64,000 bases of DNA from JAJEDW01 sp963555775. Lineage in GTDB: Bacteria; Acidobacteriota; Terriglobia; 20CM-2-55-15. The notes beneath the pieces are model-generated. The model was not told where the DNA came from. It was given only the letters and a program-made list of their open reading frames with translations, and did no database searches. The stretch covers positions 62,001 to 126,000 of the forward strand of contig CAUVWY020000004.1 of assembly GCA_963555775.3 (NCBI GenBank), given 5' to 3'. Below are positions 32,622 through 39,259 of the stretch, piece by piece. The translations under genes and the position numbers were made by a program. The stretch's first letter is position 1, and each line of letters starts with the position of its first letter.

Positions 32622-33575
32622 TCAGGCACTGCGAGCGACGGACCGTTTCTGGTTAGCCACCCTCCCTGCCAACCGTCGGGCGTCGTCGATGGTGGACATC
32701 AAGATATTTTCGACCCAGACCTCAATACCTGCCGCTCGAATGCGATCCAACTCGCGAAGATCCGAAGTATGGATCACGATGCTATTCACGAAATCCCTGT
32801 AGCGCTCGACGATTGCCAGTGCGGATACGGTTTCCGACCCGGTGACCCGCATCAAGCCGCGCAGTCGTCCACAGGAATCGCCGACCGACTGCGACCCCAC
32901 GAAGGGGCTCACCGCCACGACACCGGCTTCGGTTCTGACCAGTGCATCGCGGACACCCGGGATGGCCAGCATGGCGTCCAGAGTACGGACCGGATCCGCC
33001 GGCGCCACGATCACGCGGGAGGCCGTCATGATTGAGTCCACGACTCTTGCCGAGGCCTGTGCCGAACCGGCGCCCTCGTAACGGACCGCCTGGGCCACGG
33101 CCGATTCGGCCGCATAATATTCGGCCACCGACAGATCGCCGTCGGCGGTCTGGATCCTGGTGCGCACCCGATCGTCGGTTACGGGAAAAATCGACACTCC
33201 CAAGCCAAAACGTTCAGCCAGTTCCCGGGTCGCCGCCCCGATATTCCGCCCCTGCTGCAACAACGTGTGACGCGCCAGGTGCGTCGCCAGATCGCGATCG
33301 CCGATTTTTCGCGTCGACTTCAGACCGAGTCTGCGAGCCATGTCGTAACACTGAAAGGATTCGCCGTCGCGTTGCCAGTCCTTTGCCGGGTTCAGTTCGC
33401 CCGCGAGCGCGTGAAGAATGCAATCGATGTCGGGGCTGGAATGGAGGCCCCATTCCTCGCCGTCATCGCCCACGTTGACGATGACGTGGATCTGCTCTTC
33501 GGGAAGGACATCCCCCAGGCCGACGAGGAATCTTGCTGAAGCGAGGCCGCCTGCGAGTACCGAAACATGGCTCAT
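32622..33575 (-). CDS. cofD: CofD-family 2-phospho-L-lactate (or phosphoenolpyruvate) transferase
   Basis: 317 residues. The N-terminal glycine loop VSVLAGGLASARFLVGL and the segment VNVGDDGEEWGLHSSPDIDC are those of CofD, followed by LAGELNPAKDW, KIGDRDLATHLARH and RIQTADGDLSVAEYY. CofD joins a three-carbon phospho-acid to the deazaflavin FO to make coenzyme F420-0. The match is to CofD rather than to the related YvcK proteins because of the GDRDLATH and GEEWGLHSSPD motifs. No other F420 genes (fbiB/cofE, fbiC) are nearby. TATAGT lies six bases before the ATG on this strand. Confidence 0.85.
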   Translation of the reverse strand: MSHVSVLAGGLASARFLVGLGDVLPEEQIHVIVNVGDDGEEWGLHSSPDIDCILHALAGELNPAKDWQRDGESFQCYDMARRLGLKSTRKIGDRDLATHLARHTLLQQGRNIGAATRELAERFGLGVSIFPVTDDRVRTRIQTADGDLSVAEYYAAESAVAQAVRYEGAGSAQASARVVDSIMTASRVIVAPADPVRTLDAMLAIPGVRDALVRTEAGVVAVSPFVGSQSVGDSCGRLRGLMRVTGSETVSALAIVERYRDFVNSIVIHTSDLRELDRIRAAGIEVWVENILMSTIDDARRLAGRVANQKRSVARSA

Positions 33576-33704
33576 ATGGAGACTATAACTTCAAGACGGC
33601 ATCGATTGCCGGATTGTCGCAAAACGCGGTCGAAAACCAAGGTTCCGATGGCAAATGGCGCTCCGAACGTCAAACTCGCCTTGTATGGGACCGTAGGCCG
33701 ACGC

Positions 33705-33780
33705 GAAACTTAACCGTAAGTCATTGGATTTATTGACTTGAAACCGGATCCGTAAGTGGTCGAGTGTTACCCTGAATGAT
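33705..33780 (+). repeat. Direct repeat, first copy (about 76 bp)
   Basis: GAAACTTAACCGTAAGTCAT starts the unit; the first 36 bases match the second copy 110 bases downstream with one difference, and similarity then fades to about 33780. The unit contains a small inverted repeat, AAGTCA/TGACTT (33718-33739). The 300-base stretch 33576-33875 between cofD and the hydrolase gene has no gene that I can see; this repeat pair is its only clear structure. Confidence 0.6.
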
Positions 33781-33814
33781 CCGCGCCGCCACTGCGCGGG
33801 GGCGGGACAGATCT

Positions 33815-33890
33815 GAAACTTAACCGTAAGTCATTGAATTTATTGACTTGACACTGGAGCCGTGAGGCTTGAGTTTCACTCTTGAATGAC
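33815..33890 (+). repeat. Direct repeat, second copy, overlapping a gene end
   Basis: Same unit as 33705-33780 with the AAGTCA/TGACTT inverted repeat at 33828-33849. Its tail overlaps the last codons and stop of the reverse-strand hydrolase gene (stop at 33876-33878). Confidence 0.6.
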
Positions 33891-34787
33891 TTGCCCGATA
33901 AAGTCGAAGACGGCGGTGAGATATCCTTCGGAGTCCACCTCGAACGCCCGCCCATGCCGTGCTCCTTCAACGATGAGCAGTTGCGACAGGGGGTTCGCGG
34001 ATGCGGCATGCAACCGGCGTGCGAGAGCGGGAGGCATGCGGACATCGTCGCTGCCCGCAACGAACAGGACGGGCAGGTCCGGGTGATCGGTCACGGCGAG
34101 TTCGACGTTGCCGTCGTCGAGATCGAAGCCCATTCGGCGGCTCGTCAAGCCGATCACCAGATCCGCGATCGGAAACGAGGGCAGCCGAGTGATAAGTTCG
34201 AAATGGTGGGACACGGTTTCTTCGAACGACAAGAACGCGCTGTCAGCAACCGTCCCGACCGCTTGCGGGCATCGGTTCGCTGACAGCAGCGCCGTCGAAG
34301 CGCCAAGAGAGACGCCCCAGAGCACAATCGGTCGACCCGGTGCGCGGTCCTCGGCAAACGCTTCGGCGGCGCAGACATCCCGGCTCTCGTTCACTCCCAG
34401 CGTCGTGTGTGCGCTTTCGCTCTCGCCGTGGTTCCGCAAGTCGAACAGGAGAGTGCCGTAGCCCCGCCGATGGCTCGCACCCGCGGGTTCCAGAAGCTCG
34501 ACCCGGGAGCGGTTCAATCCGTGGACGAAAACGATCACCGGGGATTGATCGTCCCCGGGATTCCACCATCCATGAAGTTGGACCCCGTCATCGGAAACAA
34601 AATCGACCTCCTCGACCTCGAGTCCAAAACCGGAAGGGTCGGACGGGCCCCGCTCGGGGAACCCGAAACGGCTGTTCGTGATCAGGAAAGACGCTCCCAG
34701 CGGCAGCCCCACAAAGACGAGCAGGAAAAGCCCGGCGAAGGACGCGATCAGGATTCGCCACCCCCATTTGCGAAGACGGGTCCTCAT
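33876..34787 (-). CDS. Alpha/beta hydrolase, membrane-anchored
   Basis: 303 residues. A basic start and one hydrophobic helix (WRILIASFAGLFLLVFVGLP) anchor it. The alpha/beta hydrolase core follows: GWWNPGDDQSPVIVFVHGLN with an oxyanion HG, LFDLRNHGES, the nucleophile elbow WGVSLGASTALL (Ser), an acid in FVAGSDDVRMP and the His in EGARHGRAF. The substrate is unknown; relatives include BAAT/FrsA-like and bem46-type hydrolases. Its ATG overlaps the upstream zinc-ribbon gene's TGA (ATGA). The last codons lie inside a direct-repeat copy. Confidence 0.82.
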   Translation of the reverse strand: MRTRLRKWGWRILIASFAGLFLLVFVGLPLGASFLITNSRFGFPERGPSDPSGFGLEVEEVDFVSDDGVQLHGWWNPGDDQSPVIVFVHGLNRSRVELLEPAGASHRRGYGTLLFDLRNHGESESAHTTLGVNESRDVCAAEAFAEDRAPGRPIVLWGVSLGASTALLSANRCPQAVGTVADSAFLSFEETVSHHFELITRLPSFPIADLVIGLTSRRMGFDLDDGNVELAVTDHPDLPVLFVAGSDDVRMPPALARRLHAASANPLSQLLIVEGARHGRAFEVDSEGYLTAVFDFIGQVIQE

Positions 34788-35452
34788 TGCCGAAACCCGA
34801 AAAAGGGCGATCGCGCGCCGTGGATGGGGATCGACGCCTGTTCGCCGGAGAGTTCTTCGCTATCGGTCACCTCGCCGGTAAAGCTTGCGAGGACCTGTTC
34901 GGTATCCTCGGTGAGGATCTCGTAGGTGACGCTGAACGGGGGCACGGCGACAACCAGTCCATCGATGCTGTAGCGGCGCTTTTCCTGTACGTCGATGCCG
35001 TCGTCGAGATGCAGCAGGAGAGGCAATTCCGTTCCGTCTTGCAGAATCAAGAGCCTCCGGCCCAGAAAATCGCATTCCACCTCAACGGTTTCGTTCGGCA
35101 CGGCACGCGCGCGGATGGCCACCGGAATCGAGCCGATCGGTTCTTCGCCGACATTTTCCACGATCAACGAAAGGTGGTGGCGATAAAGATTCGAATCCGG
35201 CGCCTCGGTCTCACCTAGCAACTCGAACTCCATGCTGATCGTGGAGTAATCGAACGGAAGGGCGGCCGGTTGAATCGCCCATGCGACGAACAGAAGGAAA
35301 AATAACGCCGCATAGGGATAGGGCGTTTTCAGGCGAAGACGTTTGATGACGGCTTCGGTTCGGGCTGAAAACCCGCCTGCAACACTCTTTCCGCACCGGG
35401 AACAGAAGCGACTGTCCGGCAGGATGGCGGCGCCGCAATATCGACAGAACAT
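34784..35452 (-). CDS. Zinc-ribbon membrane protein of unknown function
   Basis: 222 residues from the ATG at 35452, which overlaps the hemF stop as TGATG. An N-terminal zinc ribbon is obvious: MFCRYCGAAILPDSRFCSRC, two CxxC knuckles. One membrane helix follows (YPYAALFFLLFVAWAIQPAA), then about 150 residues of predicted beta sandwich outside (MEFELLGETEAP, IVENVGEEPIGSIPVAIRAR, YEILTEDTEQVLASF). The zinc ribbon should face the cytoplasm. I know no family name. Coupling to hemF and to the hydrolase suggests shared expression rather than a known pathway. Confidence 0.7.
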   Translation of the reverse strand: MFCRYCGAAILPDSRFCSRCGKSVAGGFSARTEAVIKRLRLKTPYPYAALFFLLFVAWAIQPAALPFDYSTISMEFELLGETEAPDSNLYRHHLSLIVENVGEEPIGSIPVAIRARAVPNETVEVECDFLGRRLLILQDGTELPLLLHLDDGIDVQEKRRYSIDGLVVAVPPFSVTYEILTEDTEQVLASFTGEVTDSEELSGEQASIPIHGARSPFFGFRQ

Positions 35453-36327
35453 CAGACCCAATCCCGAGGTTGAAAATAGGCCGCCGCGGCTTCTTCGCGG
35501 CTGCCGGTGTCGGGAGTGTAATCATAGACCCACCGGGCGAGCGGCGGAAGGCTCATCAAAATGGATTCGGTCCTCCCGTGCGTCTTCAGCCCGAAAACCG
35601 TACCCCTGTCGTAAACCAGGTTGAATTCGGCATACCGGCCCCGGCGAATCGTCTGAAACACCCTTTCCGGTTCATCGTAAGGCTCGCCCATCCGCCGCTC
35701 CACGATCGGAACGTAGGCCGGCAGTAACGCGTTCCCGACCGACTGCACGAACGCAAAGATGGCATCGAGGTCTCCTTCGAGATAGTCGAAGAAAATTCCC
35801 CCGATACCGCGCATCTCGTTACGATGCCGGATTGTGAAGTACTCGTCGCACCACTTCTTGAATCGCGGATAGTACTCCGGATCGTGCCGGTCGCAGGCGT
35901 CCTTCAAGGTCCGATGAAAGTGGACGCAGTCTTGATCGTAGGGATAGCTCGGCGTCAGGTCCGCTCCGCCGCCGAACCACTGTGCGTCCCCTTTTTCGAG
36001 GTAGCGAAAGTTGGCATGAACGATCGGAACCCGGGGACTTCGAGGATGAATCACGAGTGAAATTCCGGTTGCGAAGAACTCGGTGCCGGAACCGCGGGGA
36101 ATCTCGCCGGCCAACTCTTCGGGCAGGTTTCCATGAACTTCCGAAAAATTGACGCCGCCCTTCTCGAAGACCGTTCCGTTTTCGACAATGCGTGTTCGCC
36201 CGCCGCCCCCGCCGTCCCGTTCCCACGAATCTTCCTTGAATCCGGTCCCGTCGACGCCCGACAAGGCCTCTGTGATAGATTCCTGTAACGTCCTGAAATA
36301 CTCGGTTGCGGCCGCCCGTAGCGTCAT
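35452..36327 (-). CDS. hemF: Oxygen-dependent coproporphyrinogen III oxidase
   Basis: 291 residues from the ATG at 36327 (MTLRAAATEYFRTLQ); the frame is open upstream, but that part overlaps the divergent dipeptidase and is not HemF-like. HemF motifs: FKEDSWERDGGGGGRTRIVE, VHANFRYLEKGDAQWFGGGA followed by DLTPSYPYDQDCVHFH, RGIGGIFFDYLEGD, and FNLVYDRGTVFGLKTHGRTE. The enzyme decarboxylates coproporphyrinogen III with O2, so heme is made aerobically; heme is needed here by MsrQ and the tetraheme cytochrome. It is first in an operon with the zinc-ribbon and hydrolase genes. Confidence 0.95.
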   Translation of the reverse strand: MTLRAAATEYFRTLQESITEALSGVDGTGFKEDSWERDGGGGGRTRIVENGTVFEKGGVNFSEVHGNLPEELAGEIPRGSGTEFFATGISLVIHPRSPRVPIVHANFRYLEKGDAQWFGGGADLTPSYPYDQDCVHFHRTLKDACDRHDPEYYPRFKKWCDEYFTIRHRNEMRGIGGIFFDYLEGDLDAIFAFVQSVGNALLPAYVPIVERRMGEPYDEPERVFQTIRRGRYAEFNLVYDRGTVFGLKTHGRTESILMSLPPLARWVYDYTPDTGSREEAAAAYFQPRDWV

Positions 36328-36335
36328 ATCGACAT

Positions 36336-36364
36336 CATATACGCGCCACCGGCGATTTTCACAA
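36336..36364 (-). promoter_or_regulatory. hemF promoter (TTGTGA-N17-TATATG)
   Basis: On the reverse strand TTGTGA (36364-36359) is followed by 17 bases and TATATG (36341-36336), overlapping an alternative TATGAT. The hemF ATG is eight bases further and has no Shine-Dalgarno, which points to a leaderless or near-leaderless transcript. Confidence 0.45.
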
Positions 36365-36480
36365 GGGAGGACCGGGACGCACTGTTCCAACAACCGAACG
36401 ATCGGTCCCGAGTGACCTGGCGGCCTTGTTTGACGTTTCCCGTTCGGCACCGGTCGATGCGATTTCGAAAGCAGGTGAAC

Positions 36481-37845
36481 GTGACGCGGTCTCTCGATGC
36501 CTACGTCGATTCGGTTCGAAACGATTACGAACGAACGCTCGGTCAGTGGGTCGAAATCCCGACGATCAGCGCGCTTCCCGAAAAACGCCCGTCGATCGAT
36601 GCCGGCGCGGAAGCGGCTATCGACTGCATCCGGCAAATGGGCGGTGATGCGAAAGCGATCGAGACAGAGGGTAATCCGGTCGTCGTGGCTCGGTTTCGGA
36701 CCGGCGCCAAACATCCAACCGTCACGATCTACAACCATCTGGACGTCCAGCCAGCCGACGAACCCGAGTGGAAAACCGATCCGTTCCGGATGCGGATCGA
36801 TAACGGTTCATATTCAGGACGCGGGACCACCGACGACAAGGGGCCGGCGCTGACCGCTCTGCTGGCGGCCCGTTACGCCGTTGAAACCGGCGTTCCGATC
36901 AACATCCAGTTCATCTGGGAACTGGAAGAAGAGATCGGAAGCCCCAACTTCGAGTCCTTTGTCCGGGCCAATCTCGGGCAACTCCATACGGACTCGATCG
37001 TCGTTTCCGACACGATTTGGATCTCACGTGCCCGGCCCGCCATCCCATTCGGTCTGCGCGGCATGATGACGGCCCGCATTCTGCTCGAGACCGGCACGAA
37101 GGATGTCCATTCCGGCCTGACCGGAGGCGGCGCCCGGAATCCGGTAACGGAACTCTGTGCGCTGGTTTCCCAGTGCTACGACGTTTCCCGGGATCGAGTG
37201 ACGATCCCCGGTTTTTACGATGACATTCAGGCCGTTACGGACGGGGAATACGAGGAACAGGCGCGCTCCGGTTTCGACGCCGAAGTATTTCGAAGAGCGC
37301 ATGGACTGATTCGCATGCGATCGAGCGATCCGGCCATTCTGATGAAGCAGATCTGGACTCGCCCCTCATTCGAGGTTCACAGTATCGTCGGTGGCTACAC
37401 GGGCCCTGGCGTCAAGACGGCGATCGCGCCTCGCGCCGAGGCCAAGATCAGCATGCGTCTGGTTCCGGATCAATCGCCAACCCGCCAGTTCGAACTCCTC
37501 CGGGATTTCATTGGCGACCGCAATCCCGACGCCGTGGTCGAACTCGATGGGAAGCTCGACCCGTTCCTGGGGCCGCGGACGGGCCCGTATGCCGACGCCG
37601 CGCGAGACGCGATGAACACCGCGTTCGGAAAAACTCCGGCGGCAGTGCGCGAAGGGGGGTCGATCGGCGCGATCGTGACGATGCGCGACTATCTGAAGGT
37701 CCCCATAGTCTTCCTTGGCCTCAGCCTCCCCGAGCACGGCTACCACGCGCCGAACGAGAACTTCGACTGGGGACAGGCTTCGGGTGGAATGAAGATGTTC
37801 GTGCGTTACTTCGAAAACATCTCGAAACTCCGCAACCAGTCCTGA
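36481..37845 (+). CDS. M20-family metallopeptidase (dipeptidase-like)
   Basis: 454 residues from the GTG at 36481, preceded by AGGTGA; in-frame ATGs upstream (36457, 36412) are possible. The di-zinc M20 motifs are complete: TIYNHLDVQPADEPEWKTDP, SGRGTTDDKGPAL, WELEEEIGSPNFESF, DTIWISRARPAI and, near the end, GLSLPEHGYHAPNENFDW. The dimerisation domain lies between about residues 190 and 310. Such enzymes split dipeptides or N-acyl amino acids in the cytoplasm; the substrate is not readable. It diverges from hemF, and the two starts are 153 bases apart. Confidence 0.88.
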   Translation: MTRSLDAYVDSVRNDYERTLGQWVEIPTISALPEKRPSIDAGAEAAIDCIRQMGGDAKAIETEGNPVVVARFRTGAKHPTVTIYNHLDVQPADEPEWKTDPFRMRIDNGSYSGRGTTDDKGPALTALLAARYAVETGVPINIQFIWELEEEIGSPNFESFVRANLGQLHTDSIVVSDTIWISRARPAIPFGLRGMMTARILLETGTKDVHSGLTGGGARNPVTELCALVSQCYDVSRDRVTIPGFYDDIQAVTDGEYEEQARSGFDAEVFRRAHGLIRMRSSDPAILMKQIWTRPSFEVHSIVGGYTGPGVKTAIAPRAEAKISMRLVPDQSPTRQFELLRDFIGDRNPDAVVELDGKLDPFLGPRTGPYADAARDAMNTAFGKTPAAVREGGSIGAIVTMRDYLKVPIVFLGLSLPEHGYHAPNENFDWGQASGGMKMFVRYFENISKLRNQS

Positions 37846-37911
37846 TGGCTGGCGTAATCGCTGGATGCGATAGTGAGATGGGTGGACGCCACCCGGTGCG
37901 GCGCGCTTCTC

Positions 37912-38985
37912 CTACCGATTCATCTCCGCTGTGAGAGCCTTCCTGAAACTGTCGCAGAAATAACCCAGTTCGTCGTTGGTCAGGTGCCCCACGTGGCCGA
38001 TTCTGAAGATCTTGCCCGCCAGCCGGCCCGGCCCCCCTTCAATCAGTATCGAATAGTCGTCTTCGAGACGATGGATGAAACGTTCGACATCCATGTTTTC
38101 CGGGGCCACCACGGCCGTGATTCCCTCCCCTGGACGCTTCGCGAAGATTTCGAGGCCCGCATCGCGCACCAGTCCGCGAATCGTTTCGGCGACTTCGCGG
38201 CGTCGGCGAAAGATGCCGCCCTCACCCAACGAATCCATCAGGTCCAGCGAGGCGTTGAGTTGGTGCATGAGCGAGAGAGGCGGCGTGACCGGCACCCTTT
38301 CCAGATACGGCGCCCAGTCCCATGTGAAACGCGGAGAACTCGCGAACCGGGACCGTTCAAGCGCACGGGGACCGATGGCGACAAGACCCAGTCCCGCGGG
38401 CATCATCAGACCTTTCTGCGAACTCGATATCACCGTATCGACTTGCCAGGCGTCCATCTCCATGGGGGAGACCGCCAATCCCGACACCGCGTCGGCCACC
38501 AGAAGCTTGTGACGCTTCCGGACGGCGCGACCCATTTCCGGCAGGTCGATCAGGACTCCGGTCGAACTCTCGCTCCACGTGACGAAGACCACGTCCGCCG
38601 CCGGCCAGCGTTCCATCGCCTGGATCGTATCGCGGGCCGTCGCACCGTAACGCCAATCGACCTCCGCCGCGTGAACCGTCAAACCGAACGCTTTTCCGAT
38701 AGCGACCCAACGCTCGGCGAAAGCGCCGCCCACCATGACGATGATTTCCTGTCCGGGCGAGGTGAGATTGACCATGGCGGACTCCATGGCCCCCGTGCCG
38801 CAGGCGGACAGGAACAGGATTCTTGCCGAATCGGTGCCGTGCAGAGAAGCGATACGATTTCCGAGGGCGTCGCGGAACCGGTTGAACTGGTCCGAGCGGT
38901 GAAAGAAGAGGGGCTTTCCGGCTGCTTCGGCAACGGATTCGGGAACCTGCATCGGTCCGGGAAGCATCAACAACAGGCGATCCAC
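37912..38985 (-). CDS. Class V aminotransferase (serine-pyruvate/alanine-glyoxylate type)
   Basis: 357 residues from the GTG at 38985, which has GGAGGG five bases upstream; a further in-frame ATG at 39087 would add a 34-residue basic stretch that is encoded by a dispersed repeat. The fold begins LLLMLPGPMQVPESVAEAAG. The small-residue turn FLSACGTGAMESAMVNL, TWSESSTGVLIDLPEM and the PLP lysine (about residue 191) in SSSQKGLMMPAGLGLV are typical. It probably transfers an amino group between Ser or Ala and pyruvate or glyoxylate. It diverges from the UPF0182 gene. Confidence 0.88.
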   Translation of the reverse strand: MDRLLLMLPGPMQVPESVAEAAGKPLFFHRSDQFNRFRDALGNRIASLHGTDSARILFLSACGTGAMESAMVNLTSPGQEIIVMVGGAFAERWVAIGKAFGLTVHAAEVDWRYGATARDTIQAMERWPAADVVFVTWSESSTGVLIDLPEMGRAVRKRHKLLVADAVSGLAVSPMEMDAWQVDTVISSSQKGLMMPAGLGLVAIGPRALERSRFASSPRFTWDWAPYLERVPVTPPLSLMHQLNASLDLMDSLGEGGIFRRRREVAETIRGLVRDAGLEIFAKRPGEGITAVVAPENMDVERFIHRLEDDYSILIEGGPGRLAGKIFRIGHVGHLTNDELGYFCDSFRKALTAEMNR

Positions 38986-39035
38986 AAATCCCTCCAACGC
39001 CGGTTTCAAGTCACTCCGAGGCCGGGCACTCCGCC

Positions 39036-39076
39036 GCCCAACCCCGCGCGCGAGCCCTCGACTGCCACGGGCCGCC
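39036..39076 (-). repeat. Dispersed GC-rich repeat, copy C
   Basis: On the reverse strand it reads GGCGGCCCGTGGCAG, then TCGAGGGCTCGCGCGCGGGG. It shares this core with copy A (12949-12995) and copy B (51260-51306). It lies just before the chosen start of the aminotransferase gene, and this is why the longer in-frame start is doubted. Confidence 0.55.
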
Positions 39077-39077
39077 A

Positions 39078-39106
39078 TTATCAGCACAACACCATTACAC
39101 TATAAT
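39078..39106 (+). promoter_or_regulatory. Putative UPF0182-gene promoter (TTATCA-N17-TATAAT)
   Basis: TTATCA (39078-39083), 17 bases, then a perfect TATAAT (39101-39106). Transcription would begin near 39113, twelve bases before the 134-bp inverted-repeat element, so the element would lie wholly within the mRNA leader of the UPF0182 gene. Confidence 0.45.
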
Positions 39107-39124
39107 CGGATGTCCGTGTAAGCT

Positions 39125-39258
39125 GTCTAGCAGCCTGTCGGACTTTCGGCGTAAGTCCTTTGTTTTCAACAACGGCCCTTTTTAGCCCGAAACGGTAAAC
39201 ACAGTCATATGAATGACTTAGGTTTTTGATTCGGTGTTAGTCCGACAGGCTGCTAGAC
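39125..39258. mobile_element. MITE-like element, 134 bp with perfect 20-bp terminal inverted repeats
   Basis: Left end GTCTAGCAGCCTGTCGGACT (39125-39144) and right end AGTCCGACAGGCTGCTAGAC (39239-39258) are exact reverse complements. CTAG occurs inside both ends and may be the duplicated target, as IS5-type elements use YTAR targets; in that case the element proper starts at CAGCCTGTCGG. An inner pair TAAGTC/GACTTA is also present. There is no coding capacity. The right end stops one base before the UPF0182 ATG. Confidence 0.75.
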
Positions 39259-39259
39259 G

